Shown here one piece after another: positions 37,901 through 45,791 of a DNA stretch of 54,080 nucleotides (within the stretch, counting starts at the first letter, position 1; each line of letters opens with the position of its first letter). The notes under the pieces are model-generated. The model worked only from the letters and a program-made list of their open reading frames with translations. It was not told the origin of the DNA and did not search any database. A program made the translations under genes and the position numbers. Source of the DNA: Candidatus Woesearchaeota archaeon (GTDB taxonomy: Archaea; Nanobdellota; Nanobdellia; Woesearchaeales; GW2011-AR4); NCBI GenBank assembly GCA_016177615.1, contig JACOUX010000035.1, forward strand, positions 1 to 54,080. Direction: 5' to 3'.

Positions 37901-40836
37901 GCAATGGCAGCAATTTATTTAACTGCTTTCAGTTTGAGAGCCAAACAACTTGCATTAACCAGACTAATTGCAAGTGGTTCTCCGATCCAAAAGCAAGTTG
38001 CGATGTAAGCCATTCAACAGACTGCTTTAACTTTAAGGCTCAGACCGGCTGCAATTCTAATCTGAATTGCTCATGGACAGGTTTAGATGCAAATAGCGGC
38101 TGGTGCGATCAAAAAGTAAACAGGTGCCACTGGAATTTTACCCTTAGCACAAGCGAGGATAATTGCAATGCAGACCCGTTATGTTATTGGAAAAGCTGGG
38201 GAGGAAGTTATAGTTCTTGTGAGCCAAAAGTGGCAAATTCAACGACAGAATCCGGATGCGCAAGCCTGAATGGCACCTGGAGAAGCGGATGGTGCGAGTC
38301 AGCATCAGTAGTAACCTCTTTTACAGGAATGGATATGGAAACCCCTCCAACACCATTGGGCAATGAGCTTTGCCCAGAAAACGGCATTTCGCCATTTAGC
38401 GACATATGCTACTTTGGAATGAAGGACAGCAAAGACAACTTCGGCTTAGGAACAGGTGTTAGCAATATCAGAGATGCTGCAATGTGCAATGGTGTTTCAA
38501 CATGGCAGGGAGTTGGCAATGGAAATTACACAGTTAAGTTTTATTGGTATGTTGACTCTGATGGCAAATCTTCCGGAGGATGTGCATTAAATTCTAACAC
38601 CAGCAGCAGTGGATGGGATATATACTTTAGATATGAAGCAAGCTATGTTAATGGCTCTGTAAAAGAATCAAAGAAAGTGCATAGATGCATAAGCAGCGAA
38701 TGGAAGGCTTCTGACATAAAGATAAGCGCTTGGAAAGAAAAGATGTGCAATGATATACAAGGAGGAATGATCAGCGTTAATAAAGACGACTTAACAGCTA
38801 TTAGCGGCTTATTGAACTTGTCATCTACACTTAGATTTTATGCCGCTACCGCAAACGAAACTACCAATGAAACTACGCCATTAGACACAGTAGGGCCAGC
38901 TTACTTTACCCCAGGCACGATAGATTTTATACCGGAATGCTGCTGGGCAGCAGGAGACCAAAACATTGATTGCGATGGCGATGGCTTAAATCCTGCAAAT
39001 GATCCTGAATGCACCTTATTGATGTACAAAGGATATATACCATTTGAGGATTGTTTTGGCAATAGCATTGATGAAGATGCAGATACGCTGACTGATTGCA
39101 ATGATCCTGATTGTAAGGGAAATCCTTACTGTGTAGAAAATAAGCTTGGAGTTGAAGCCCCTGGCTATGTAGACAATACCGCTCCGAAGATAGTGTACTT
39201 GAATGTCGAAAAATATCCTGATGCTGTGCTTTTAAGCTTTGATACAGATGAGCCGGCAAATGGCAGCTTAGACTTCTACTATAACGTGAGCAATTGCATC
39301 ACTCTAAATAAAACAGTGTATGATGTCGGAATATACAACACAAACACACAAAAATATAAAAACTGGCATGAGGTTGAGCTGTACAATGACACAGGCATCA
39401 ACTCATTAAATTACACCTTAAGCGGAAACAAAACTTACTTCTACAAGCTAAAAGTATGTGATAATGCAGGAAATTGCGCGCAAAGCGCATGCTCTAACTT
39501 TACAACAGCAATATCTGCAGCTAAATGCAAGAAGTGCAGCTTTATATTTAACATGGACATGCCAACAGGATGGATATTAGACATGGATTTAGACGCAGAT
39601 GGCACTTATGAGACGGCATTAAGGAGGCAATGTGGGGCAAGCGCCGGAGTATTGCTGAATTATACAACAGCTAGAAGTGTAAACTTAAGGTTTAGAGACA
39701 ATTCTACAAATACCACGTTATTCTTCTTAGACACAAAACTTACAAGAAGCTTGGCGCATAATGAAGAGATAAGAGATGTTGACGACGCTGGCGGAATCAA
39801 GAGCGGCACAACATCCACTACAGCAGGAACTACGGTAGGCTATAGCGGGTTAAACAAAGAAATGTCCAACAAGCTTGTAGATAAGTTCCATCCAAAGTCC
39901 TGCATGATACAGATTGATAAGGGTACAGGCGCATGCTCACTGCTTTACCATTGTGATGACGACTTAAAGAATTGCATACGCAGAGATACAGAGGCTGGAG
40001 TAAGCTTGAATGAAACCGGGCCAAATTACTGCATCTGGAAGATTCCATGTATATTTTCAACATATGCAGGCGGAGTGCCAGGATCTGCGCCTGGAAGCAG
40101 CAGCTCTTCAAGCAGCAGCAGTGGCGGAGGCGGAGGGGGCGGTGGCGGCGGAGCAGCATCCTCAGCAAATACAGAAGCATCTGCCGCCAGAGTTTGGGAG
40201 GCAATAGAGCCTGGATCAGTAGGGTACTTGACAATTAATAATGAAAAGATAGCAATAATAGAAGTTGCAATGGATGTCAGCAAAAAGCTTGCAAACCCCT
40301 CTATAACAGTCGAAAGCTTGAAATCAAATCCGTTATCGACGGCAGCTGGAGCAAAAGTTTACCAATATATCCAGCTGACAAGGGCCAATATATTAGACTC
40401 TGATACATCAAAAATCACAGTTAAATTCAAAGTTCCAAAATCATGGCTCGCAGCTAATTCAGTCAGTGAAGATGATATTGCGCTGTTTAGGTATTCTGAA
40501 AACAAATGGAATGATATACCCACAGCAAAAATTTCAATTGGTGCAAGCGATGTTTTTTACCAGTCCGCATTGCCTGGATTCAGCACATTCGCTATTGGAG
40601 CTAAGGAACAGGCTCAAGCACCGCCAGTCGAAGAGCTGGAATTGCCAGAAACTATTCCAATTGTGGAAGCAGCAGCTGCAGAGCCTGCCGAAGAAGCAGC
40701 CGAGCAGCCAGTGCAAGAAATTGAGAAGCCAGCCGATAAAACATTAATCTCCTTTGTAGTTATTGGCATAGTAATTTTTGCTGCATTATTTATTGGCTTT
40801 TATGCTTGGAAGAAAATAATCTCAAGAAGCAGCTAA
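34990..40836 (+). CDS. 1948-residue Cys/Trp-repeat surface protein with PGF-pre-PGF-like domain and C-terminal anchor
   Basis: The N-terminus carries a signal or anchor helix (AIFLVSLIAFVTLFFIVSMF). Residues about 35-1200 are roughly twenty units of a C-W-x-(F/Y)-x(4-8)-C-x(6-12)-C-x-W-x(n)-W-C pattern (CWSFYTQKDC, CKW...GWC, CWQNNDETSC, CWQYSNNASC, CFQFESQTTC). Aspartate-rich Ca-binding-like units (CFDGIDNDGDAKVDCADGSC, DCDGDGLNPANDPEC) interrupt and follow them. After an FN3-like region, a Ser/Gly linker leads to a domain with PKSWLAANSVSEDDIALFRY and PGFSTFAIG, which fits the archaeal PGF-pre-PGF domain. Then come an acidic spacer and a final membrane helix ending KKIISRSS. The layout suggests a long disulphide-stabilised stalk displayed on the surface. 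I do not recognise the repeat as a named family. Confidence 0.78.
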   Translation: MLEKRGNFKRAIFLVSLIAFVTLFFIVSMFVYGVTNCWTYSSESTCEANTKCTWHDDAWGSGWCEQIDCWSFYTQKDCSNANATYNLSCKWQTPSLPPGWCTEANCWDFGGTNQTVCENDTRRDYGLSCLWGPTDPSPNYIGYNCFGGPQCYRTIPYTEAECKNITGCSWGACYQKGFWDYTAQASCESNPSYYWRSDNICQPIGCYDEKHKAQTSCDNSSDSLVCKWNSKYSYCETLNCWSFNYNQTGCQSTAIPGLECIWKDPWCETKACWQNNDETSCKGKTGYDAKNCTWHAASVVTTGWCEKIGCWNVPGINSSNGSIVINETQCVNNSYGLNCVWESNTWGSFCYENRNVSVLSCSNITDEKKCFDSMWCWWDSTSNRCNEPTAGTEGGAIGGSLLAPGCWIFDLNQSSCTNTTGCAYDSTLKLCNLSTTVAADIADGISSNGLNCTLLNNTNLCNGATFLPYCCEWQGSKCQQNKYSTTCHDNLKKPPEGANYCDDYNAYTSEAKCNEIANNPWYMPCRWNNNTKHCEFKGDKFFTQGEEGDIDLVDNKEMCENGVGGLWITESYCGAGNMTNASIAIGRCAPKLGSKGGNCDSACFRCEFKPDGSNHSTEGAARTACEGSALGFCVWKSDSGAQNKLGFCEPSAEIKGGSVGKCDSNNCDACNSYNSVNAKTKCQEAKCEWKIDLLDATKGFCVSAGKTTCLDRCESCNEQKSCVEKGRGINGSCTWDSNLGLCKKTSTGDNTGAVETCFDGIDNDGDAKVDCADGSCFTDPFCGGSSIKDCWQYSNNASCVDNGCRWFNDTYGSWCDQPGAVCWQYDGDSAGCLQQSACQWQPAAAGTTMCNLNESVWDECAPLSQSDCNNNNRCYWFVDPYLSTINASKGWCGHRHEICHFNQTLMTNSNASCSLAWQKIGGNLNCTWYFDPWSQNSGYCESSCFSLGNDCSLNGMCKSKDGWCNPSGFGGNGSNLFNCFQFESQTTCINQTNCKWFSDPKASCDVSHSTDCFNFKAQTGCNSNLNCSWTGLDANSGWCDQKVNRCHWNFTLSTSEDNCNADPLCYWKSWGGSYSSCEPKVANSTTESGCASLNGTWRSGWCESASVVTSFTGMDMETPPTPLGNELCPENGISPFSDICYFGMKDSKDNFGLGTGVSNIRDAAMCNGVSTWQGVGNGNYTVKFYWYVDSDGKSSGGCALNSNTSSSGWDIYFRYEASYVNGSVKESKKVHRCISSEWKASDIKISAWKEKMCNDIQGGMISVNKDDLTAISGLLNLSSTLRFYAATANETTNETTPLDTVGPAYFTPGTIDFIPECCWAAGDQNIDCDGDGLNPANDPECTLLMYKGYIPFEDCFGNSIDEDADTLTDCNDPDCKGNPYCVENKLGVEAPGYVDNTAPKIVYLNVEKYPDAVLLSFDTDEPANGSLDFYYNVSNCITLNKTVYDVGIYNTNTQKYKNWHEVELYNDTGINSLNYTLSGNKTYFYKLKVCDNAGNCAQSACSNFTTAISAAKCKKCSFIFNMDMPTGWILDMDLDADGTYETALRRQCGASAGVLLNYTTARSVNLRFRDNSTNTTLFFLDTKLTRSLAHNEEIRDVDDAGGIKSGTTSTTAGTTVGYSGLNKEMSNKLVDKFHPKSCMIQIDKGTGACSLLYHCDDDLKNCIRRDTEAGVSLNETGPNYCIWKIPCIFSTYAGGVPGSAPGSSSSSSSSSGGGGGGGGGGAASSANTEASAARVWEAIEPGSVGYLTINNEKIAIIEVAMDVSKKLANPSITVESLKSNPLSTAAGAKVYQYIQLTRANILDSDTSKITVKFKVPKSWLAANSVSEDDIALFRYSENKWNDIPTAKISIGASDVFYQSALPGFSTFAIGAKEQAQAPPVEELELPETIPIVEAAAAEPAEEAAEQPVQEIEKPADKTLISFVVIGIVIFAALFIGFYAWKKIISRSS

Positions 40837-40859
40837 AAAAATTTCAAATTTCAAATCAC

Positions 40860-41072
40860 TCACTTAGAAGCCAGCTTTATATCCCCTTCATGCACGGTCT
40901 TTCTTCCAGTGTGCTTTGCTATTTCAGAGGCTTTTGTGGAGATCCTCATAGCTATGTCTGTAAGCGCATCTGCAAGCGCAGCTGCCCCATTTGCCGAAAC
41001 CCTTTTTGCGCCTGCCTTTACAAGTATTCTTGCAACAGATGCTTTCGGTATAATAGAAGTTTTTCTTCCCAT
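40860..41072 (-). CDS. Archaeal histone
   Basis: The 70-residue protein is a single histone fold: IPKASVARILVKAGAKRVS (helix 1 and loop 1), AAALADALTDIAMRISTKAS (long helix 2), and HTGRKTVHEGDIKLASK (loop 2 and helix 3). The conserved RI and K-T-(V/I)-x-x-x-D-(I/V) positions are present. It compacts DNA as dimers and higher polymers. The gene is monocistronic and convergent with the 1948-residue gene (23-bp gap), with a TATA-like stretch (AAATTTAAATTC region) just upstream on the minus strand. Confidence 0.93.
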   Translation of the reverse strand: MGRKTSIIPKASVARILVKAGAKRVSANGAAALADALTDIAMRISTKASEIAKHTGRKTVHEGDIKLASK

Positions 41073-41205
41073 GGCAATAAAAAATTTAAATTCTTCCTGA
41101 ATTTAAATTTTTTTATAATTTTTTTGTAATGAATGCCCCTTAGTCTTTGTGTGGAGCATCATAATAGAATAAGTTATTTAAATAACTTTCCATTTTACCT
41201 TGGTT

Positions 41206-42900
41206 ATGGATGAAAATACCAAGGAAATGATAAGAAAGTATGCACTGCAGAATGCAGTAAAATACAAAGGGAAGGCCAATCCAGGCGCAGTCATAGGCAA
41301 GGTTCTTGCTGAAAATTCGGAATTGAGGGAAATAGCCCAGGAAATAGGAAAAGAAGCTGCCAAGATAGTAGCAGAAGTTAATAAGCTTGGCATTCGTAAG
41401 CAGGAGAGCCAGCTTCAGAAATTTGCGCCAGAGCTTCTTGAGAAAAAAGAGCCTGGGGAAAAAGACATTTTTGGGTTTCTCGGAATAAGGGAAGGGCAAA
41501 AAGTCGTGACTGCTTTTCCTCCAGAGCCAAGTAAGTATCCCCACATAGGCCATGCAAAGGCAATTATCATGAACTATGAGCTCGCAAAAAGGCATAATGG
41601 AGATTTTATTCTTAGATTTGAGGATACAAACCCGGAGCTTGCTGAGGAGGAGTTCTACAAAATACACATGGACAACTATTCCTGGCTGGGCATAAAGCCA
41701 GACAAGGTTGATTATGCATCAGACCACATGGGTGAGTTGTACCAGTATGCGGAGAAGATGATAAATGAGAACCATGCATATTCATGCATGTGCAGGCAGG
41801 AAACTATCAAGGAGAACAGGGCAAGCGGGACAGAATGCGAGCATAGGTACCACCAGCCTGACAAGAATATGCAGCTATGGCAGCAGATGACGAAATCAAA
41901 AGCCGGGAAGATTGTGCTGAGGCTTAAGGGCCACATGCAAAGCCAAAACACTGTGCTCAGAGATCCAGTCATATTCAGGGTAATTGATGAGCCTCATCCA
42001 AGGCAGAAGAAAAAATACAAGGTATGGCCAACTTACGATTTCGAGAATGCAGTAATGGATGGTATTGAAGGAGTGACCCACAGATTAAGAAGCAAGGAGT
42101 TTGAGCTGAGGAATGAGCTGCAGAGGCTGATACAGACAATGGCAGGTTTTAAAGAAACGCAGATTTACGAGTTCGCAAGATTCAATCTTGAAGGCGTGGA
42201 AAGCTCCGGCAGGATTATAAGGGAAAAAGTCCAGAAAAAGCAGCTTATCGGATGGGATGATCCTTCCCTGACGACATTGGTTGCATTGAGAAGAAGAGGC
42301 TTTCTTCCGGAAGCGATAAAAGAGTTTGTTCTGTCGACCGGACTGACCAAGACAGAGGCTATCCTAACTTGGGATGATTTTATTGTACACAACAGGAGGC
42401 TGCTTGACTCAAAATGCAACCGCTATTTTTTTGTGGAAAATCCAAAGGAAATAAAAATTGAGAATGCCCCTGAACAAATTTCTGAGCTGAAACTGCATCC
42501 TGACTACAGCGAAAGAGGAACAAGAAAATTCAAGACAAAAGATAAATTTTATGTTGCTGAAAAAGACCTGAAGGAGTTCAGGGACGGAAAGTTGATAAGA
42601 TTGATGGATTGCATAAACTTCAAGAAGGCAAAGGGAAAATTTGGAAAATTTGTTTTTGATTCAAAGGAATATGAAAATTATAAAAAACACGGCGATAAAA
42701 TTATTCATTGGCTGCCTGTCCAGAAAGATTTGGCCAAAATTGAGGTCTTAATGCCTGATAAAAGAATAGCGAAAGGGCTTGCCGAGCCAATGGTTAAAAA
42801 TTTAAAAGTTCAGGATATTGTGCAGTTTGCCAGATTTGGATTTTGCAAGCTGGATAAGAAGGAGAAAAATAAGCTAGTGTTTTGGTACACGCATGGTTGA
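41206..42900 (+). CDS. gltX: Glutamyl-tRNA synthetase (archaeal type)
   Basis: It charges tRNA-Glu (and possibly tRNA-Gln, if the cell relies on transamidation). I choose ATG 41206 (MDENTKEMIRKYAL); the track starts two codons earlier at a TTG. An archaeal N-terminal helical extension of about 100 residues precedes the HIGH motif (PSKYPHIGHAKAI) and RFEDTNPE. The catalytic domain ends with a KMSKS-equivalent VESSGRII-x(10)-GWDDP, the LSTS-type loop usual in archaeal GluRS and so not a defect. The C-terminal half is the GlnRS-like beta-barrel anticodon domain (VRR-like RRRGFLPEAIKEFV, then FVENPKEIKIENA). The 564-residue length is normal. A TATA-like TTATTTAAATAAC lies about 30 bp upstream. 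Confidence 0.95.
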   Translation: MDENTKEMIRKYALQNAVKYKGKANPGAVIGKVLAENSELREIAQEIGKEAAKIVAEVNKLGIRKQESQLQKFAPELLEKKEPGEKDIFGFLGIREGQKVVTAFPPEPSKYPHIGHAKAIIMNYELAKRHNGDFILRFEDTNPELAEEEFYKIHMDNYSWLGIKPDKVDYASDHMGELYQYAEKMINENHAYSCMCRQETIKENRASGTECEHRYHQPDKNMQLWQQMTKSKAGKIVLRLKGHMQSQNTVLRDPVIFRVIDEPHPRQKKKYKVWPTYDFENAVMDGIEGVTHRLRSKEFELRNELQRLIQTMAGFKETQIYEFARFNLEGVESSGRIIREKVQKKQLIGWDDPSLTTLVALRRRGFLPEAIKEFVLSTGLTKTEAILTWDDFIVHNRRLLDSKCNRYFFVENPKEIKIENAPEQISELKLHPDYSERGTRKFKTKDKFYVAEKDLKEFRDGKLIRLMDCINFKKAKGKFGKFVFDSKEYENYKKHGDKIIHWLPVQKDLAKIEVLMPDKRIAKGLAEPMVKNLKVQDIVQFARFGFCKLDKKEKNKLVFWYTHG

Positions 42901-42936
42901 TAATTCTTTTTCCCTCACTTCATTTATATTGTTGCG

Positions 42937-43131
42937 ATGTTGTTCTTTTTAATCTTTGGTTTACCAATCGGAATTTCTAGCAATATAATTAGCGATTTTG
43001 TTAATAGACCATTTCATCCGATTAATATTCCTGGTAGTCTTTTGGCTTTGCTAATATTCTTGATAGCGCTATTATGGGACTATTTAGTTGTATGTATTAT
43101 CTATTCAATATATCAAAAATTCAAAAAATAA
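42937..43131 (+). CDS. Possible small membrane protein (64 residues)
   Basis: Two hydrophobic segments (MLFFLIFGLPIGIS and SLLALLIFLIALLWDYLVVC) around a short polar loop, with a basic C-terminus (YQKFKK) suggesting that end is inside. It is 36 bp after gltX on the same strand, followed by a hairpin plus T-run. No family recognised. The clean topology favours a real gene, but no strong ribosome site is seen and the region is AT-rich. Confidence 0.4.
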   Translation: MLFFLIFGLPIGISSNIISDFVNRPFHPINIPGSLLALLIFLIALLWDYLVVCIIYSIYQKFKK

Positions 43132-43212
43132 AAATCCTTCATGTTCGCCGACCTCGATTGCATTAAATGGTTCTTAGGCTTCTGTACCGCCAGATTGTGC
43201 GGTTTTTTATTT
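43125..43212 (-). ncRNA. Candidate small non-coding RNA driven by an xerA-like promoter block
   Basis: On the minus strand a TATA box (AAATATATAAA, 43244-43234) preceded by a CACTGG repeat block faces this region. An RNA starting about 25 nt downstream would contain the hairpin CCGC-ACAATCTG-GCGG (43202-43187), about 50 nt of moderately GC-rich sequence, and the T-runs ATTTTTATTTTTT near 43135-43123. No ORF of useful length lies on that strand. The same hairpin followed by TTTTTT can also end plus-strand transcripts from gltX. Both readings are inferences. Confidence 0.35.
43187..43208 (+). terminator. Hairpin plus T-run downstream of gltX and the small membrane gene
   Basis: CCGC-CAGATTGT-GCGG followed by six T residues on the plus strand. 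It resembles an intrinsic terminator and is the first one downstream of gltX. Confidence 0.4.
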
Positions 43213-43233
43213 TGTTTTGTAAGATGTTGGTCA

Positions 43234-43272
43234 TTTATATATTTCACAGCGCCATGTCCAGTGTCCAGTGCT
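43234..43272 (-). promoter_or_regulatory. Promoter block with CACTGG repeat, copy 1
   Basis: This 39-bp block matches 49074-49112 with identical spacing. On the minus strand it reads AGCACTGGACACTGGACATG, six variable bases, then GTGAAATATATAAA, that is, a tandem CACTGG element directly upstream of a TATA box. Copy 2 lies in front of xerA. It probably binds a transcription factor that sets promoter activity. Confidence 0.5.
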
Positions 43273-43340
43273 ATTGTAAAATATATTTTAGAGAATCAAA
43301 AACAGAAAGTATTTAAGGTATATTAGAGACTACATTCAAA

Positions 43341-43523
43341 ATGTCCAAATCAGTTATCGTGAAATCACAAGTCAAGGAATTGGCCAAGGTAGACGGCAAG
43401 CCATTAAGCGTAGCTGAAGAATTTTATGCAGCGCTTGAGGAAAAAGTAAAAAAGGATGTTGAGAATGCATGCAGGCGTGCAAAGTTCAATTCCAGAAACA
43501 CCATAATGGCAAGGGACTTATGA
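43341..43523 (+). CDS. Histone-fold protein (DUF1931-like)
   Basis: 60 residues: VIVKSQVKELAKVDGKPLSV, a long central helix (FYAALEEKVKKDVENACRRA) and a C-terminal NTIMARDL. This helix-strand-helix pattern with the final (T/K)-x-M-x-x-D-L matches the archaeal DUF1931 histone-like family, which resembles half of a histone dimer and is thought to bind DNA. Promoter elements (GTATTTAAGG, GTATATTAG) lie about 20-45 bp upstream, so the transcript has a short leader. It is complete at this length and distinct from the 40860-41072 histone. Confidence 0.8.
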   Translation: MSKSVIVKSQVKELAKVDGKPLSVAEEFYAALEEKVKKDVENACRRAKFNSRNTIMARDL

Positions 43524-43528
43524 GGAAA

Positions 43529-44017
43529 TCATGAGTGGTAATATCCGTGAATATCAACCTTCTGATTTATCTTTTGATTTAGGGCATTAAGGCGGTGCTT
43601 CCTTTTCGCCTTTTCCATGATGAGCTGGTTCATCTTGCTCTTTACGCTGCTGAGCGACTCATTAAGCTGCCTGGCATTTTCAGAGCTCTCTGATATTATT
43701 CTCATCTTTTCCTCTTTCTCATTATTAAGCTCTTCCTGCAACGCCTTGATCCGGCTCTTCAGCTCCTTAGCTTCTGAATCATCTGTCTTGAAAAATTTGG
43801 CATAATCTGCCTCAATCTCCATAAATCTTCCTATTTTGCTTTTCAGCTTGTCAATATCACTGTAAGTTAGGTTCATTCTTATAATTGATTTTCTCATCCT
43901 GCCCAAGTGCTGCTCTATTTCACTCTTAGCCTTTTTTCTCTCATGATAAACCTTGCTTGCGAGAAAGAAATGCTTTGCAAAGTGCCTTAGCGGCCTTGAA
44001 TTTCTTGAAGGCTCCAT
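43529..44017 (-). CDS. Coiled-coil protein
   Basis: I choose ATG 44017 (MEPSRNSRPLRHFAKHFFLA); the track start at 44080 would run into the upstream gene. The 162 residues are almost all helix, with a basic N-terminus and long heptad-like coiled coils (KLKSKIGRFMEIEADYAKFF, ELKSRIKALQEELNNEKEEK). There is no signal peptide or membrane helix. It starts 16 bp after the stop of the 231-residue protein and is co-transcribed with it. Possibly a structural or scaffold protein; no family recognised. Confidence 0.6.
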   Translation of the reverse strand: MEPSRNSRPLRHFAKHFFLASKVYHERKKAKSEIEQHLGRMRKSIIRMNLTYSDIDKLKSKIGRFMEIEADYAKFFKTDDSEAKELKSRIKALQEELNNEKEEKMRIISESSENARQLNESLSSVKSKMNQLIMEKAKRKHRLNALNQKINQKVDIHGYYHS

Positions 44018-44033
44018 TTTATTTTCTAAAATT

Positions 44034-44729
44034 CTATTTTTTGAACATCCCGAACAGGCCTTTTTTCTTCGGCTCCTCATCAGCTTTCAGCTCTTCGGGA
44101 AAATTGAAGTCGGGGGCAGGCTCTCCAAGCGGAGGCAGCTCCATCCCAAAATCTTGGTCTGGCATCTGGGGCTGTGAAGCAAAAGAAGGCATTGAAAGCT
44201 GTGGCATAGGTGGAATAGGCGGCATAGGGGAAATAGTGGGCGCTGGAGGAGCAAAAGCCTGTGCAGGTTTTTGCATCCTTGGCATAGGTTCAGGCCTTGG
44301 CTGCCAATCCTGCTGCACCTGATTAAACGTTGTAGGCATTTTTGGCGATTGTTCCTGTTTAAACGCTTCCACCTCTTCTCCAGGCGCTTCAGCAGATTCC
44401 TCTTTCTGTACGAGCTTTCCCTTTATCATTTCAACTAAAGCCACCATCCCTTCCGCAATTGTCTTATTTTGGTCTGAAATTTTTTCCAGCTTTGAAATTA
44501 TCATGTCATGCTTCTTTGATTCAGCTTCATACTCTTTTTCCTCAAGCCTTAGTTGTGACGATGCGGCTGAAAATATATCGAGCATTTCCATTATTGTGCC
44601 TGCAAGCTTTTGCATAGCGTCGTAAATCTCCTTATTTGAGACATCTGCCTTGCCCTTGATGCCTTCAAGCTCTTTTCTTAGCTCAGAAATATCCTTATAT
44701 GAAGCGAAATCCGCATCTTGTTCTTCCAT
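44034..44729 (-). CDS. Coiled-coil protein with Pro/Met-rich tail
   Basis: ATG 44729 is preferred over the track start 44738 because GAGG lies nine bases before it. The 231 residues have an N-terminal coiled coil of about 110 residues (ELRKELEGIKGKADVSNKEI, KKHDMIISKLEKISDQNKTI), a disordered Pro/Gln/Met-rich stretch (PMPPIPPMPQLSMPSF) and an acidic-to-basic end (EEPKKKGLFGMFKK). Such an end is common in small archaeal scaffold-like proteins. It forms a two-gene unit with the following coiled-coil gene. Interaction with envelope or division proteins is possible; function unknown. Confidence 0.6.
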   Translation of the reverse strand: MEEQDADFASYKDISELRKELEGIKGKADVSNKEIYDAMQKLAGTIMEMLDIFSAASSQLRLEEKEYEAESKKHDMIISKLEKISDQNKTIAEGMVALVEMIKGKLVQKEESAEAPGEEVEAFKQEQSPKMPTTFNQVQQDWQPRPEPMPRMQKPAQAFAPPAPTISPMPPIPPMPQLSMPSFASQPQMPDQDFGMELPPLGEPAPDFNFPEELKADEEPKKKGLFGMFKK

Positions 44730-44865
44730 CCTAATCATCCTCTTTTTTGATAATCAATCTAATAAAATAAAAATAAGAATAAATGTATATAAAGATTTCG
44801 GAAATGCGGATTAAATTATTGTTATTACTTGATGAAAGTGAAGATAAAAAGGTTTAAAAAGATCT

Positions 44866-45729
44866 TTAATACTCCTTCAGAAACTTTACCAATTCATTTG
44901 CCTTCTCAAAATCCATGAACTCCTTTTCAGTCATTGCTGGTATGTTTTTCGGCTTTTTCTTTTTGAATATCACAAGATTGTCTGCTTCAAGCAGTTTTGA
45001 CAGAGACTGCATCTGCGGGTTCACTTTGTCGCTTACCTCTGTCAGTATTATTTCTCTGTCTTTTCTGGCTATTATATCGAAAGGAGTCTTCCTTGTTTCT
45101 GTTGCATCAAAGCCAAGCTCAACGTATTTTCTTGAGACTTCTGTCTCGAACCTGCTTTCCGGGCCCTTGCTCCTCCCGAATACATTGATCTCATTGAACA
45201 CATGCTGCCCGAAGATATCGTAAATTTTCATTGCCCTGCTTATTGTAACCTCTGAATCGCCGCTCTCATACTTCATCACCATTCTGCTTGTTACCCCGAG
45301 CTCCTTTGACAAGGAATTCAATGAAAAGCCAATGCCCTCGCGCTTTTCCCTCAGTTTTTTTCCAATGACTGAAGCAGTCAGCCCTGCCCTGCTCCTCCTG
45401 ATAAAAGGGTATTTCTGTCCTATGCAGCTGACAAATGTCCTGAAATTGAGAGTGTATATGCCAAAGCGGGAATAGACAATATTGTCGTCCAGCATGCTGC
45501 CGGCCTTATCCGCTATTATCAAAGGCGATGAGCCTAAGTAAGATGCAACAGCGTCCATTTCTTCAGCATAGTCCTTGCTTATCGAGTTTGCATCCTCAAG
45601 AACCTTCATAAGCAGTATCTGCTCGTCCTTTCTTGCCAGTATATCAAAACATGCCCTAGATAAATTCTTTATTGTGAATCCTTTTTTCAAGAGCAAAATA
45701 TTGATTTTATCAAGCAGAGTTTGCTTCAT
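44866..45729 (-). CDS. Archaeal HTH-type transcriptional regulator with two nuclease-like flanking domains
   Basis: The start is ATG 45729 (MKQTLLDKINILLLKKGFTI); the track start at 45843 runs into the cmk gene. This 287-residue protein matches the widespread archaeal putative HTH-type regulatory protein family: an N-terminal restriction-endonuclease-like domain (ACFDILARKDEQILLMKVLE), a central XRE-type helix-turn-helix (LREKREGIGFSLNSLSKELG, then VTSRMVMKYESG), and a second domain repeating the first (FDIIARKDREIILTEVSD). It is divergent from cmk with a 62-bp shared promoter region holding TTTATATTTAAAAAGG. Target genes are unknown. Confidence 0.85.
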   Translation of the reverse strand: MKQTLLDKINILLLKKGFTIKNLSRACFDILARKDEQILLMKVLEDANSISKDYAEEMDAVASYLGSSPLIIADKAGSMLDDNIVYSRFGIYTLNFRTFVSCIGQKYPFIRRSRAGLTASVIGKKLREKREGIGFSLNSLSKELGVTSRMVMKYESGDSEVTISRAMKIYDIFGQHVFNEINVFGRSKGPESRFETEVSRKYVELGFDATETRKTPFDIIARKDREIILTEVSDKVNPQMQSLSKLLEADNLVIFKKKKPKNIPAMTEKEFMDFEKANELVKFLKEY

Positions 45730-45791
45730 CCAGCATAAGTTGGCATTTATATTTAAAAAGGTTTTTATACCAATCGCGGCATCTGGCTCGC

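Noticed and set aside
40026-40283. Poly-Pro and other long reverse ORFs opposite the Ser/Gly linkers.
   Set aside because: Antisense of GGN/AGC repeats in a clear plus-strand gene; shadow ORFs.
42170-42260. GluRS lacks a textbook KMSKS or LSKR motif (reads ESSGRII).
   Set aside because: Archaeal GluRS commonly has an LSTS-x-I type loop followed by GWDDP, which fits here; not a defect.
43141-43326. 61-residue plus-strand ORF of the track.
   Set aside because: Improbable Cys/Phe-rich composition; it spans the terminator-like hairpin and the shared promoter block.
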